Positions 40,712-47,545 of a stretch of 64,000 bases of DNA are shown here, in pieces; the stretch's first letter is position 1; each line of letters starts with the position of its first letter. The stretch lies in contig NZ_CP054587.1 in assembly GCF_002025255.2 (NCBI RefSeq), forward strand, positions 1,984,001-2,048,000, read 5' to 3'. The notes below the pieces were generated by a model, which had not been told where the DNA came from, did no database searches, and was given only the letters and a program-made list of their open reading frames with translations. A program made the translations under genes and the position numbers. Origin of the DNA: Halolamina sp. CBA1230. Lineage in GTDB: Archaea; Halobacteriota; Halobacteria; Halobacteriales; Haloferacaceae.

Positions 40712-41323
40712 ATGACTCGAGTCGTCGCCGTCAGCGCCAGCCTGCGCGACGGGAGCTACACGAAGGCCGCCCTCCAGTACGCCCTCGACGCCGCCGAGAC
40801 CGCCGGCGTCGAGACCGATCTGATCGACCTCGGGGCCGTCGACCTGCCGCTGTACGACCCCGACCGCGACACCGCCGACGCCGGCGAGGCCGAGGAGTTG
40901 CTCGCGCGCGTCCGCGCGGCCGACGGCGTGCTGCTCGGGACGCCCGTCTACCACAGCTCCTACTCCGCGGCGTTCCGGAACTTCCACGACTACTGTGGGT
41001 TCGACGAGTACGAGGAGACGGTGGTGGGGCTGCTGGTCACGGCCGGCGGCGGCACGATCGCCGACACGCTCAACGACATGCGCAGCACGGTTCGCGGCGT
41101 CCACGGCTGGGTGCTCCCCACGCAGGTCGGGTTGCGCAGCGCAAGTAGTCGATTCAGGGAGCGGACCCAGGAGCCGGCTCCCGACGAGATCGGTGCCGGC
41201 GCCGAGTACGTGTTCGTCGACGACGACCTCCGTGCCCGGACCTGCAAACTCGGCTACCGCGTCGGCACCTACGCCGAGCGTGCACCCGAGTTCATCCGCA
41301 TCGAGGACGAACCGGACTGGTAG
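40712..41323 (+). CDS. NADPH-dependent FMN reductase-type flavoprotein
   Basis: The 203-residue flavodoxin-like protein has the start VVAVSASLRDGSYTKAAL (FMN phosphate loop SxSLRxxS), a middle GVLLGTPVYHSSYSAAFRNF and GLLVTAGGG, all typical of the NADPH-dependent FMN reductase family (SsuE/ArsH/chromate-reductase relatives). The exact electron acceptor is unknown. It is monocistronic, 49 bp after the HTH gene. Confidence 0.88.
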   Translation: MTRVVAVSASLRDGSYTKAALQYALDAAETAGVETDLIDLGAVDLPLYDPDRDTADAGEAEELLARVRAADGVLLGTPVYHSSYSAAFRNFHDYCGFDEYEETVVGLLVTAGGGTIADTLNDMRSTVRGVHGWVLPTQVGLRSASSRFRERTQEPAPDEIGAGAEYVFVDDDLRARTCKLGYRVGTYAERAPEFIRIEDEPDW

Positions 41324-41369
41324 GATCGAACCGCCTGCGGGTCCCCTTTTTAGAGTGGGTGGCGGAACC

Positions 41370-41630
41370 CTACTCCAGCTCCGGGGTCGGCGACGACTCG
41401 ACCAGCCGTTCCTTCTCGGCTCGGGAGCGCTGTTTGATCTCGTACTCGCGGGACATCGCCGCCGACTTCGTCTCGAACGACTCGACGTGGACGAGCTCGA
41501 CCGGCGTACGCCCGCGGGTGTACTTCGCCCCCTCGCCGGCGTCGTGTTCGGCGACACGCCGGGCCACGTCGGTGGTGTAACCCGTGTACAGCGTGTCGTC
41601 CGCACACGAGAGGACGTAGACGTAGTGCAC
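41370..41630 (-). CDS. GIY-YIG domain endonuclease-like protein (UPF0213/YhbQ type)
   Basis: The 86-residue protein has the compact GIY-YIG core: [29 protein letters not shown] with Y-V-Y and Y-T-G replacing GIY and YIG, the Arg in ARRVAEH, and a C-terminal catalytic Glu region [19 protein letters not shown]. Bacterial relatives act in DNA repair. It starts with GTG and stands alone. Confidence 0.88.
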   Translation of the reverse strand: MHYVYVLSCADDTLYTGYTTDVARRVAEHDAGEGAKYTRGRTPVELVHVESFETKSAAMSREYEIKQRSRAEKERLVESSPTPELE

Positions 41631-41756
41631 GGTGGGAGAAGCGCGGCCGAACGCCTAAGCGGTCCGGTCCGGCGCGGTGCAAAAGTGGATGTGGATCGGG
41701 AGCCGGCGCGGCGCCGCACCACGCCGGGAACGTGGCAGTCGTGTGGCGATACCCCG

Positions 41757-41912
41757 TCAGTGGGTTTCGGTACGGGTCCGGTCCCGGGCGACTTCCGCGA
41801 TACCGGCGTTCGCAGCACACGAGGGGCAGGCGTCGAGCCGACCTTCCTCGTCCGCGAACACGCGTGCGAAGCGCTCGGAGACGTGTGACCCGCAGTGGTC
41901 ACAGCGTGACAT
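41757..41912 (-). CDS. Small zinc-finger protein
   Basis: A 51-residue protein (MSRCDHCGSHVSERFARVFA...) with two CX2C pairs, CDHC near residue 4 and CPSC near residue 29, forming one zinc ribbon; haloarchaea encode many such micro-proteins. The ATG at 41912 was chosen since the longer frame to 42068 adds no recognisable domain. A 10-bp-spaced direct repeat CACCGGTA/CACCGGTA lies just upstream (41918-41935). Confidence 0.75.
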   Translation of the reverse strand: MSRCDHCGSHVSERFARVFADEEGRLDACPSCAANAGIAEVARDRTRTETH

Positions 41913-42165
41913 CGGTTCACCGGTATCCACCGGTACCGGCAGTTGGGGGTACGCCACCCACGGGCCAATAGGTTTATGGCTATTCTCGCCGCTCTGCCGT
42001 GAAACGAACGGTTCCGGGCTCGTTCCGCCGATTTCGCCGTCGGCGTACGCCTGTCTCCCACCCGGCAAGCCCGAGCGACGAGCGCCCTAGTCGACTGGCG
42101 GACCGTCACACCTAAATGTGCTGATTTCACGGCCTGGCGGGTCCCCTTCGGTCGATTTGGGAAAT

Positions 42166-42199
42166 CTTATTAAGAGGGGTCCAGTAGCATGGGACGCAC
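42166..42199 (+). promoter_or_regulatory. Promoter of the DUF1931 gene
   Basis: CTTATTAAG (42166-42174) is a strong TATA box about 30 bp before the ATG at 42200, in an AT-rich patch within GC-rich DNA. This spacing predicts a very short or absent leader. Confidence 0.55.
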
Positions 42200-42367
42200 A
42201 TGTCCAACCTTATCGTCAAGGCCGCCGTCAAGGAGTACCTCGATGAGAAGAACGTCGCTTCGGACTTCTACGACGCCCTGGACGAGGAAGTCGAGGAACT
42301 GCTCGACGACGCCGCCCGCCGAGCCGAGGAGAACGACCGGAAGACGGTCCAGCCGCGCGACCTTTAA
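42200..42367 (+). CDS. DUF1931 histone-fold-like mini protein
   Basis: A 55-residue gene (MSNLIVKAAVKEYLDEKNVA...) ends in RKTVQPRDL with a TAA stop. It matches the DUF1931 group of short archaeal proteins with a histone-like helical fold: helix VKAAVKEYL, loop, long helix ASDFYDALDEEVEELLDDAARRAEEN, and the RKTVQPRDL end that parallels histone loop 2. The strong promoter suggests high expression. A chromatin role is inference. Its short length hides it from many gene finders. Confidence 0.85.
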   Translation: MSNLIVKAAVKEYLDEKNVASDFYDALDEEVEELLDDAARRAEENDRKTVQPRDL

Positions 42368-42435
42368 ATCCGGTAGCAGCCGTTCGGTTCCCGTTTTTCG
42401 CGAGCTAGTCCCGTAGCGGCGTCGCCCGCGATCGC

Positions 42436-43122
42436 TCAGTAGGTGCTGATCTCGACCCCGTCGTCGCTGCCGGTATGGAGTTCGTCGACCAGGTCGACGA
42501 ACAGCCCGTGTTCGACGACGCCGGGCGTTGCCGACAGCGTCCGCGCCAGCCCGTTCGGGTCGTCGATCCTGCCGAACGCACAGTCGAGCACGAGGTTCCC
42601 GTTGTCGGTGACGACGGGGCCGTCCTTTCGCTCGGCGGCCCGGAGCTCGGGGTCGCCGTCGGCCGAGCGGACGGCGTCGGCGACCGGCCCCCGGGCGTCG
42701 GGGAGGATTTCGACTGGAACGGGGTGGGAGAGCTGCTCCGACTCCTTCGTGGGATCGGCGACGACCACGAACCGGTCGGCGGCGCTGTCGACCAGTTTCT
42801 CTCGGGCGTGGGCCGCGCCGCCTCCCTTGATCAGCGCGCCGTCAGCCGCTACCTCGTCGGCACCGTCGATCGCCACGTCCGGGCTGGCTTCGTCCAGATC
42901 CGTCAGCGGGATCCCGACCTCCCGGGCGAGTTCGCGCGACTGGAACGATGTCGGGATCCCCCGAACGTCGAGCCCGGCGTCGACGCGCCGACCCAGCGCG
43001 CGGATGGCGTGAGCGGCGGTGCTGCCCGTCCCGAGCCCGACCACGTCGCCGTCCTCGGGGATGTCGGCAGCCGACTCGCCCGCCCGCCGCTTCGCGTCAT
43101 CGTCGCCGCCGGTCTGCTTCAT
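42436..43122 (-). CDS. rpiA: Ribose-5-phosphate isomerase A
   Basis: The 228-residue enzyme interconverts ribose and ribulose 5-phosphate. It has the phosphate loop VGLGTGSTAAHAIRAL, the catalytic segment VAIDGADEVAADGALIKGGGAAHAREKLVD (with conserved Asp and Lys), and FVVVADPTKESEQL. Ribulose 5-phosphate also feeds RibB, encoded elsewhere in this window. The ATG at 43122 (MKQTGGDDDAKRRAGE) fits the family; the frame extends to 43248 without homology. Confidence 0.95.
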   Translation of the reverse strand: MKQTGGDDDAKRRAGESAADIPEDGDVVGLGTGSTAAHAIRALGRRVDAGLDVRGIPTSFQSRELAREVGIPLTDLDEASPDVAIDGADEVAADGALIKGGGAAHAREKLVDSAADRFVVVADPTKESEQLSHPVPVEILPDARGPVADAVRSADGDPELRAAERKDGPVVTDNGNLVLDCAFGRIDDPNGLARTLSATPGVVEHGLFVDLVDELHTGSDDGVEISTY

Positions 43123-43174
43123 GCGCCGCCGTTGGATCGGGGGGAGCAAAGGCGCGTCGGCGCGGCGCCCCGGC

Positions 43175-43843
43175 TCAGCCGTCGATCCCCACGACCGTGA
43201 CCCGGCCGCCGTCGAACGAGACGGTCCCCCTGCCACCGGCCGCGACAACCGTCAGCGGCGCCGGTACTGCCGGCTGCGCCGTCGGGAACCAGTCCCGCCC
43301 CGGCGCCGCGAGCACGAACGCGCCGTCCTCGTCGTCGAGGTACGCGAACTCGTCGTCCGGCGAACCGTCCACGTCGAACACGTCCGCGAGCGCCGCGGCG
43401 GCTGTGGGTACGTCGTCGACGACGACACCGATCTCCCCGATATCGAGCAGCGAATCGGGGCCGAACCCGTCGCCCTCGTTCGGTCCCGCACGTCCGCCGC
43501 GGGCGAGGAGTTCGAGCACGTTTCCGGCGGGGTCGGCGGCGTAGACGGCCGTGGCGTCGAGGTACTCGTAGCGGAACTGCGTCCGGCCGTCGTCGGCCAG
43601 CAGGTCGGCGCGGGCGTCCAGCCACGCCGCGGCGGCGTCCCCGCTGTCGCCCGGGACGGAGAACGCGACGTGGTAGGTCGGGGTTTCGCCGGCCGACGCC
43701 CGCCGGAACTCCATCGCGGACGCGCCGACGGCGACGACGAACCCCTCGACGGTGTCGCTGACTGGCAGGCCGAGCGTCTCGGCGTAGAACGGGCGGAGGG
43801 CGTCGGGATCGGCGGTCGAAAGCGTGACGTGGCGGAGGCGCAT
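43175..43843 (-). CDS. VOC (glyoxalase/dioxygenase superfamily) protein
   Basis: The 222-residue protein has two vicinal-oxygen-chelate modules: LRHVTLSTADPDALRPFYAETLGL at the start and GEIGVVVDDVPTAAAALADVF in the second half. DPAGNVLELLARGG holds the usual metal-ligand Glu. Specific activity is unknown. Its start overlaps the stop of the Orc1/Cdc6 gene upstream, implying translational coupling, though a functional link is not obvious. Confidence 0.8.
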   Translation of the reverse strand: MRLRHVTLSTADPDALRPFYAETLGLPVSDTVEGFVVAVGASAMEFRRASAGETPTYHVAFSVPGDSGDAAAAWLDARADLLADDGRTQFRYEYLDATAVYAADPAGNVLELLARGGRAGPNEGDGFGPDSLLDIGEIGVVVDDVPTAAAALADVFDVDGSPDDEFAYLDDEDGAFVLAAPGRDWFPTAQPAVPAPLTVVAAGGRGTVSFDGGRVTVVGIDG

Positions 43844-44970
43844 CACTCCAGCCGGTCGAGCACCGCCTCGGGCTCGTACGCCAGCGAGAGCGAGCGCGAG
43901 CGCCCGCGGCCCTCCACGTCGGCGTACTCGGTCTCGAGCACCCCGAGCTGTTCGAGCTTCTTCACGATCTCGGAGTAGCGCGTGTAGCCCAGGTCGGTCT
44001 CCTCGTGGAACGCCTCGTACACGTCGCCGGCCTGCTCGCCGCCGTGCTCGGCGACGACCCGGACCAGCGCGCGTTCGGAGTCGGAGAGCTCCCGGAGGCT
44101 GCGCGCGAGGTGGACGTACTTCGAGCGCTCGTACGCCTCCTCGATGTCCTCATCGGAGATGGTTCGGGAGCCCCGCATCTCGGCGTTCAGCCCGGCGCGC
44201 CGCAGCAGGTCGATCCCGACGCGGAGGTCGCCGCTCTCGGCGGTGAGTTCGGCGACGCGGTCGAGCTCCGGCGCCGAGAGCACGCCGTCGTGGAACCCCC
44301 GCTCGACGCGTTCCCGGAGGATGTCCACGATCTCGGGGGCGTCGTAGGGGGGGAAGTAGATGTCTTCGGGCCGGAACACGCTCTGGACGCGGGAGTCGAG
44401 CTCGTCCATCACCGACAGCGAGAGGTCCGAGGAGACGACGACGACGCCGATGCGCGCGCCGGCGTGGGTCTCGTGGGCCCGGAGGAGCGAGTACATCGTG
44501 TCGGAGGCCTCGTTCTCGTAGAACAGGTAGTTCACGTCGTCGAGCGCGACGATAAGCACCTCCTCCTCCTCGACCAGGCGATCGGTCACCTGCTCGAACA
44601 GCTTCTTGAACGAGACGCCGGAGGAGGGTGGCTCGTAGTCGAACACGCTCTGGAACAGCCGCGAGAACACCGCGTACCGCGTGGAGTCGACCTGGCAGTT
44701 CACCCGGACGGTGCGGACGCTGGGGGCTTCGACGCCGAGCTCGCCGAACAGCTTCTGGACCGCGGTGGTTTTCCCCGTGCCGGGCGGGCCGCGGATCACG
44801 GTGTTGAGCGGGCGGGAGCCCCGCACCGCGGGCCGGAGCGCGTACTTCAGGCTCTCGAGCTGGCTCTCGCGGTGTTCGAACGTCTCGGGGACGTAGTCGA
44901 CTTCGAAGACGGACTCGTCGCGGAACACGGACTCGTCCCACGAGAGCATGCCGTCGGGGTCCCCGGTCAT
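43843..44970 (-). CDS. orc: Orc1/Cdc6-type replication initiator
   Basis: This 375-residue AAA+ protein has Walker A GPPGTGKT near residues 61-68, Walker B IVALDDVNYL, sensor-1 VVVSSDLSL, sensor-2 LRVGIDLLRRAG and a C-terminal winged helix (about 290-375, GDVYEAFHEETDLGYTRYSEIVKKL). It would recognise an origin (ORB) and load the MCM helicase. Haloarchaea carry many orc paralogues, and no ORB with a G-string is apparent next to this one. Upstream DNA (45132-45480) is occupied by composite repeat B2-A6. Confidence 0.95.
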   Translation of the reverse strand: MTGDPDGMLSWDESVFRDESVFEVDYVPETFEHRESQLESLKYALRPAVRGSRPLNTVIRGPPGTGKTTAVQKLFGELGVEAPSVRTVRVNCQVDSTRYAVFSRLFQSVFDYEPPSSGVSFKKLFEQVTDRLVEEEEVLIVALDDVNYLFYENEASDTMYSLLRAHETHAGARIGVVVVSSDLSLSVMDELDSRVQSVFRPEDIYFPPYDAPEIVDILRERVERGFHDGVLSAPELDRVAELTAESGDLRVGIDLLRRAGLNAEMRGSRTISDEDIEEAYERSKYVHLARSLRELSDSERALVRVVAEHGGEQAGDVYEAFHEETDLGYTRYSEIVKKLEQLGVLETEYADVEGRGRSRSLSLAYEPEAVLDRLE

Positions 44971-45131
44971 GGTTCGGTGTCTCGGCGGTGAGCACTTAAC
45001 GGTTTACGAGCGATGGGTGGGGTGTTGGGACTTTGTGGGGTTGGGTAGACATTGCTGGGCTGGATTTGCTGATTGAGGTTGTGGTCGTCGTTGTTGTCCT
45101 TCGACTGCCCGAATCAGGGCGCCCAACGCTG

Positions 45132-45230
45132 TGAAAGCCCCTGTCCGCTCCGGTCGCGCGACTCGCTGCGCGCTTCGCTACGCTGCAGTGCTTACATCGT
45201 CGGGCTTCCCGGAGCGGACAGCCCCTTTCA
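45132..45230 (+). repeat. Family B structured element, copy B2
   Basis: Outer arms TGAAAG (45132-45137) and CTTTCA (45225-45230), facing strands CCC and CCC, then a 13-bp perfect stem CTGTCCGCTCCGG/CCGGAGCGGACAG. The interior includes CGCTTCGCTACGCTGCAGTG, related to the CCGCTACGGTG of B1. Flanks and topology match B1 while the stem sequence is entirely different. Directly followed by family A copy A6. Confidence 0.65.
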
Positions 45231-45480
45231 GTCCCACCCGCCAGCACCGCCCACGGACCTCCCCAACCGATTCGCTCACTTCGTTCGCTCATCCCTCGCG
45301 CGCTCGTTCGCGCAGGGACGCGCTCACGTCGCGCGCCACCGCGGCGGCGGTGCGGTGGACGCCTCGCGGGCGCGACGGTCGCGCCCGCGGGGGGAGGGGT
45401 GGGGATTCGGTGCCGTGCCGGACTCTCTGTCCGGCGCCCTGCGGTCGCAAGTGTGCTACGAACGAGATGCTGCCGGTGTT
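45231..45480 (+). repeat. Family A dispersed repeat, copy A6 (left end replaced by family B)
   Basis: Contains CTCCCCAACCGATTCGCTCA, CTTCGTTCGCTCATCCCTCG, GTGGACGCCTCGCG, hairpin CGGGCGCGAC-g-GTCGCGCCCG, GGGGGGAGGGGTGGGGATTC, hairpin GCCGGAC-tctct-GTCCGGC, and a right terminus CTGCGGTCGCAAGTG...GAGATGCTG. Like A5 it is joined on the left to a family B unit. It precedes the HTH/PemK module and follows the orc upstream region. Confidence 0.7.
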
Positions 45481-45537
45481 GCTCTCGTCAAGACCGAGGA
45501 ACGGACAGTTACACCTATTCCTCATTCCTTCAGTACA

Positions 45538-45585
45538 GAAATATACAGGCGATACATCCAATACGTTCCACGACAACGAATACGT
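45538..45585 (+). promoter_or_regulatory. Promoter and 19-bp-spaced direct repeat of the HTH/PemK module
   Basis: A TATA-like AAATATACAG (about 45538-45547) lies about 43 bp before the antitoxin ATG. Two exact AATACGT copies (45560-45566 and 45579-45585) are spaced 19 bp, two helical turns, across the expected transcription start. A likely operator for the wHTH protein encoded by the first gene. Confidence 0.5.
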
Positions 45586-45954
45586 ATGCCCATCGACATC
45601 GAGACGTTCGAGTCCTCCTCGGACGATCGACTCCGGAGCGGCGGGGAGACGAACGCCGAACGGGTCATGCGCTTCCTCAGCGCGAACCCCGACAAGGCGT
45701 TCACCCAGAGCGAGATCCGTGACGCGACGGAGGTGAAAGCGGGGAGTATCAGCGTCGTGCTTTCCCGCCTCGAAGACCGCGACCTCGTCCGTCATAAGGG
45801 GAACTACTGGGCGCTCGGCGACGACGACGCCGTCGCGGCGTACGCGGGCGTCTCCGAGAGCACCCGCGCGGCGAACGAGCGTCTCGGCGAGGAGGACATG
45901 GCCGAGTGGCTGGAGCACGCGGTCGAGGAGGACAACAGCGAGGGCGACGAGTGA
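45586..45954 (+). CDS. Winged-helix (MarR-like) protein, putative antitoxin of a PemK-type module
   Basis: The 122-residue protein has a wHTH from about residue 22 to 85 (NAERVMRFLSANPDKAFTQSEIRDATEVKAGSISVVLSRLEDRDLVRHKGNYWAL) and an acidic C-terminal helix (ESTRAANERLGEEDMAEWLEHAVEEDNSEGDE) that could bind a toxin. Its stop overlaps the GTG start of the PemK-like gene by 3 bp, the antitoxin-toxin order. MazF/PemK toxins are usually paired with AbrB- or RHH-type antitoxins, so a wHTH partner is less common. It likely binds the AATACGT repeats. Confidence 0.75.
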   Translation: MPIDIETFESSSDDRLRSGGETNAERVMRFLSANPDKAFTQSEIRDATEVKAGSISVVLSRLEDRDLVRHKGNYWALGDDDAVAAYAGVSESTRAANERLGEEDMAEWLEHAVEEDNSEGDE

Positions 45955-46295
45955 GCTACCAGCGTGGGGATGTCGTCTGGGGGCCAGACCCGTTCAAGTC
46001 CGAGGAGAACCCTCGCCCGTGGTTGATCCTGAACAACGGTTCGCACCCGTTCGGTGGCGAAGAGTACCTCACGGTCACGCTCACGACGACGCCGCATGAC
46101 GAGGGAATCGAAATCACCGACGACGACTGGGTAGAGGGTGGGATGCCGCGGCGGAGCTTTGCGTCGCCGTGGGCGGTGATGTCACCGAAGGACGCGGCGA
46201 TCGTCCGACGGCAGGGACGGCTCCGGGAGGCGTTCGTTCGGGAAGTGGCCGAGGGACTGTGGACGTACCTCGAACCACCGGAAGAACAGAACTGA
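45951..46295 (+). CDS. PemK/MazF-like toxin
   Basis: The 114-residue product starts with GTG (MSYQRGDVVWGPDPFKSEENPRP) and matches the PemK/MazF beta-barrel: the N-terminal RGDVVW strand, RPWLILNN, LTVTLTTT, and ASPWAVMSPKDAAIVRRQGRLREAF. MazF-like proteins cleave RNA at short motifs. It overlaps the upstream wHTH gene. Its TGA stop is followed 2 bp later by a relic TAG stop of the convergent radical SAM gene (see finding on the 28-bp repeat). Confidence 0.8.
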   Translation: MSYQRGDVVWGPDPFKSEENPRPWLILNNGSHPFGGEEYLTVTLTTTPHDEGIEITDDDWVEGGMPRRSFASPWAVMSPKDAAIVRRQGRLREAFVREVAEGLWTYLEPPEEQN

Positions 46296-46300
46296 GCTAC

Positions 46301-46499
46301 GCCAACGGCGTCCGCTCGACCACGGTCCACTCCGACCTTTTGCTGCGGTCGGCGCCTTCGGCGCCTCCCTGGCAAAAGCTCGACCAAAAGCCTCCTCGCT
46401 CACTACGTTCGCTCGTCGGCCCGCGCTCACTGCGCTCGCGCGGTCGGCGAATCAACACTGCAGAAGATCAAGCCAACGGCGTCCGCTCGACCACGGTCC
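46301..46499. repeat. Exact 28-bp direct repeat flanking family C copy C2
   Basis: The 28 bases at 46301-46328 (starting GCCAACGGCGTCCGCTCGAC) are repeated exactly at 46472-46499. The second copy is the last coding part of the radical SAM gene (codons for ...V-E-R-T-P-L-A); the first copy encodes the same end but with a TAG stop (46298-46300). The interval holds family C copy C2. This looks like a target duplication or segmental duplication made when C2 arrived. Confidence 0.8.
46333..46452 (+). repeat. Family C structured repeat, copy C2
   Basis: CGACCTTTTGCTGCGGTCG begins it; CTTTTGC (46337-46343) pairs with GCAAAAG (46372-46378) around hairpin GGCGCC-ttc-GGCGCC. Then GCTCGACCAAAAGCCTCCTC, GTTCGCTCGTCGGCCCGC and a last hairpin-rich GCGCTCACTGCGCTCGCGCG follow. 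It lies between the convergent PemK and radical SAM genes. Confidence 0.7.
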
Positions 46500-47463
46500 C
46501 GTCGTAGTTGGGGTACTGCTCGACGATCTCCCCCTCCTCAACGTCGCCGTCGTCGATCATCTCCTCCAGCAGCCACCACGCCACCTCGACGTGGTCGGAC
46601 TTCACGGTGTAGAACTCCTCGGGCACGCCCAGCGCCTCGAAGCGCTCGGGGTCGGCGTAGCTCTTGCCGTAGACGAGCGTCCCGTCGTCGGTGACCTCGT
46701 CGAACTCCCGGCGCACGTTCTTGGCCATCCGCTTCAGCCGGCGGCGGTGCTGGGCGGCGTCTTTGAACACCGAGGTGCAGAAGTACACCTTCTCGTGGTC
46801 GCCCATCACGTCGAGGATGTCGCCGCGGCTGTCCTCGACGGCGCTCATGTGGCCCTCCTTGCGCTCGAACCCCTCCTCCTGCATCCGGCGGTAGTTCCCG
46901 TCGGACATCTCGAACTCGTTGACGTTACAGAACTCGGCGGCGCCCTCGTCGATGAGCTCCATGAACTCCGGCTCGGGCCGGATGCCCGGGATCTCGAACG
47001 CCGGCGTCAGCCCCTCCTCGCGGGCGATGTAGAGGATCTCCTCCCACTCGGTGCCGTGCATGTCGCCCCAGAGTTCGAGCGGCGGGTGGAAGCGGATCTC
47101 GTCGAGTCCGGCTTCGGCGAGTCGGCGCATGTTCTCCCGGCCGCCCGGGATCCCGGTGTAGAGGTGGATGTGGTGGTCCTCGCCGAACTCGTCTTTCAGC
47201 AGTTCGATGTAGTGGCAGGTCCGCTCCAGCACCTCCTGGGGCTCCCCGCCGGTGATGGAGGAGCCCAGCGCGTCCATGCGCTTGGCCTCGGTGAGCACGT
47301 CCTCGTCGCTCTCGACGGGCCGCTCGTTGGCGTACACCTGCTCGACGTTCTTGCGGTTCTCGCCGAGGGGACAGTAGAAACAGTCCCGCTGGTCACAGTA
47401 GCCGTAGACGAACATCACCATCTTGCCGCCCTTGGCGCACTGTTCACAGCCCTTCGAGATCAT
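46468..47463 (-). CDS. Radical SAM protein with CX4CX2C cluster motif
   Basis: The 331-residue protein has a radical-SAM barrel. The cysteine motif reads GYCDQRDCFYCPLGE, i.e. CX4CX2C rather than the canonical CX3CX2C, preceded by an extra CX2C (GCEQC, residues 6-9). SITGGEPQEVLERT is the SAM-binding GGE motif, and LYTGIPGGRENMRRLAEAGLDEIRFHPP follows. It resembles archaeal COG2108-type proteins annotated as related to PFL-activating enzymes; the reaction is unknown. The 3' end appears to have been rebuilt by a 28-bp duplication. Confidence 0.85.
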   Translation of the reverse strand: MISKGCEQCAKGGKMVMFVYGYCDQRDCFYCPLGENRKNVEQVYANERPVESDEDVLTEAKRMDALGSSITGGEPQEVLERTCHYIELLKDEFGEDHHIHLYTGIPGGRENMRRLAEAGLDEIRFHPPLELWGDMHGTEWEEILYIAREEGLTPAFEIPGIRPEPEFMELIDEGAAEFCNVNEFEMSDGNYRRMQEEGFERKEGHMSAVEDSRGDILDVMGDHEKVYFCTSVFKDAAQHRRRLKRMAKNVRREFDEVTDDGTLVYGKSYADPERFEALGVPEEFYTVKSDHVEVAWWLLEEMIDDGDVEEGEIVEQYPNYDGTVVERTPLA

Positions 47464-47545
47464 CAGTTACCACTGCTACCCCGCCGAGCCTCAAAAACGG
47501 CACGATCGGCCGTGTGGCGGCATCTCACGGTCTCGTCCCCGGCGA

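Noticed and set aside
43175-43843. Functional link between the VOC protein and Orc1/Cdc6
   Set aside because: They overlap by one base on the same strand, but no known pathway joins them; overlaps of unrelated genes are common here.
44971-45585. Replication origin next to the orc gene
   Set aside because: No ORB element with adjacent G-string and no long AT-rich unwinding region is visible; the gap is taken up by repeats B2 and A6. Short G-rich runs (45010-45050) are not sufficient.
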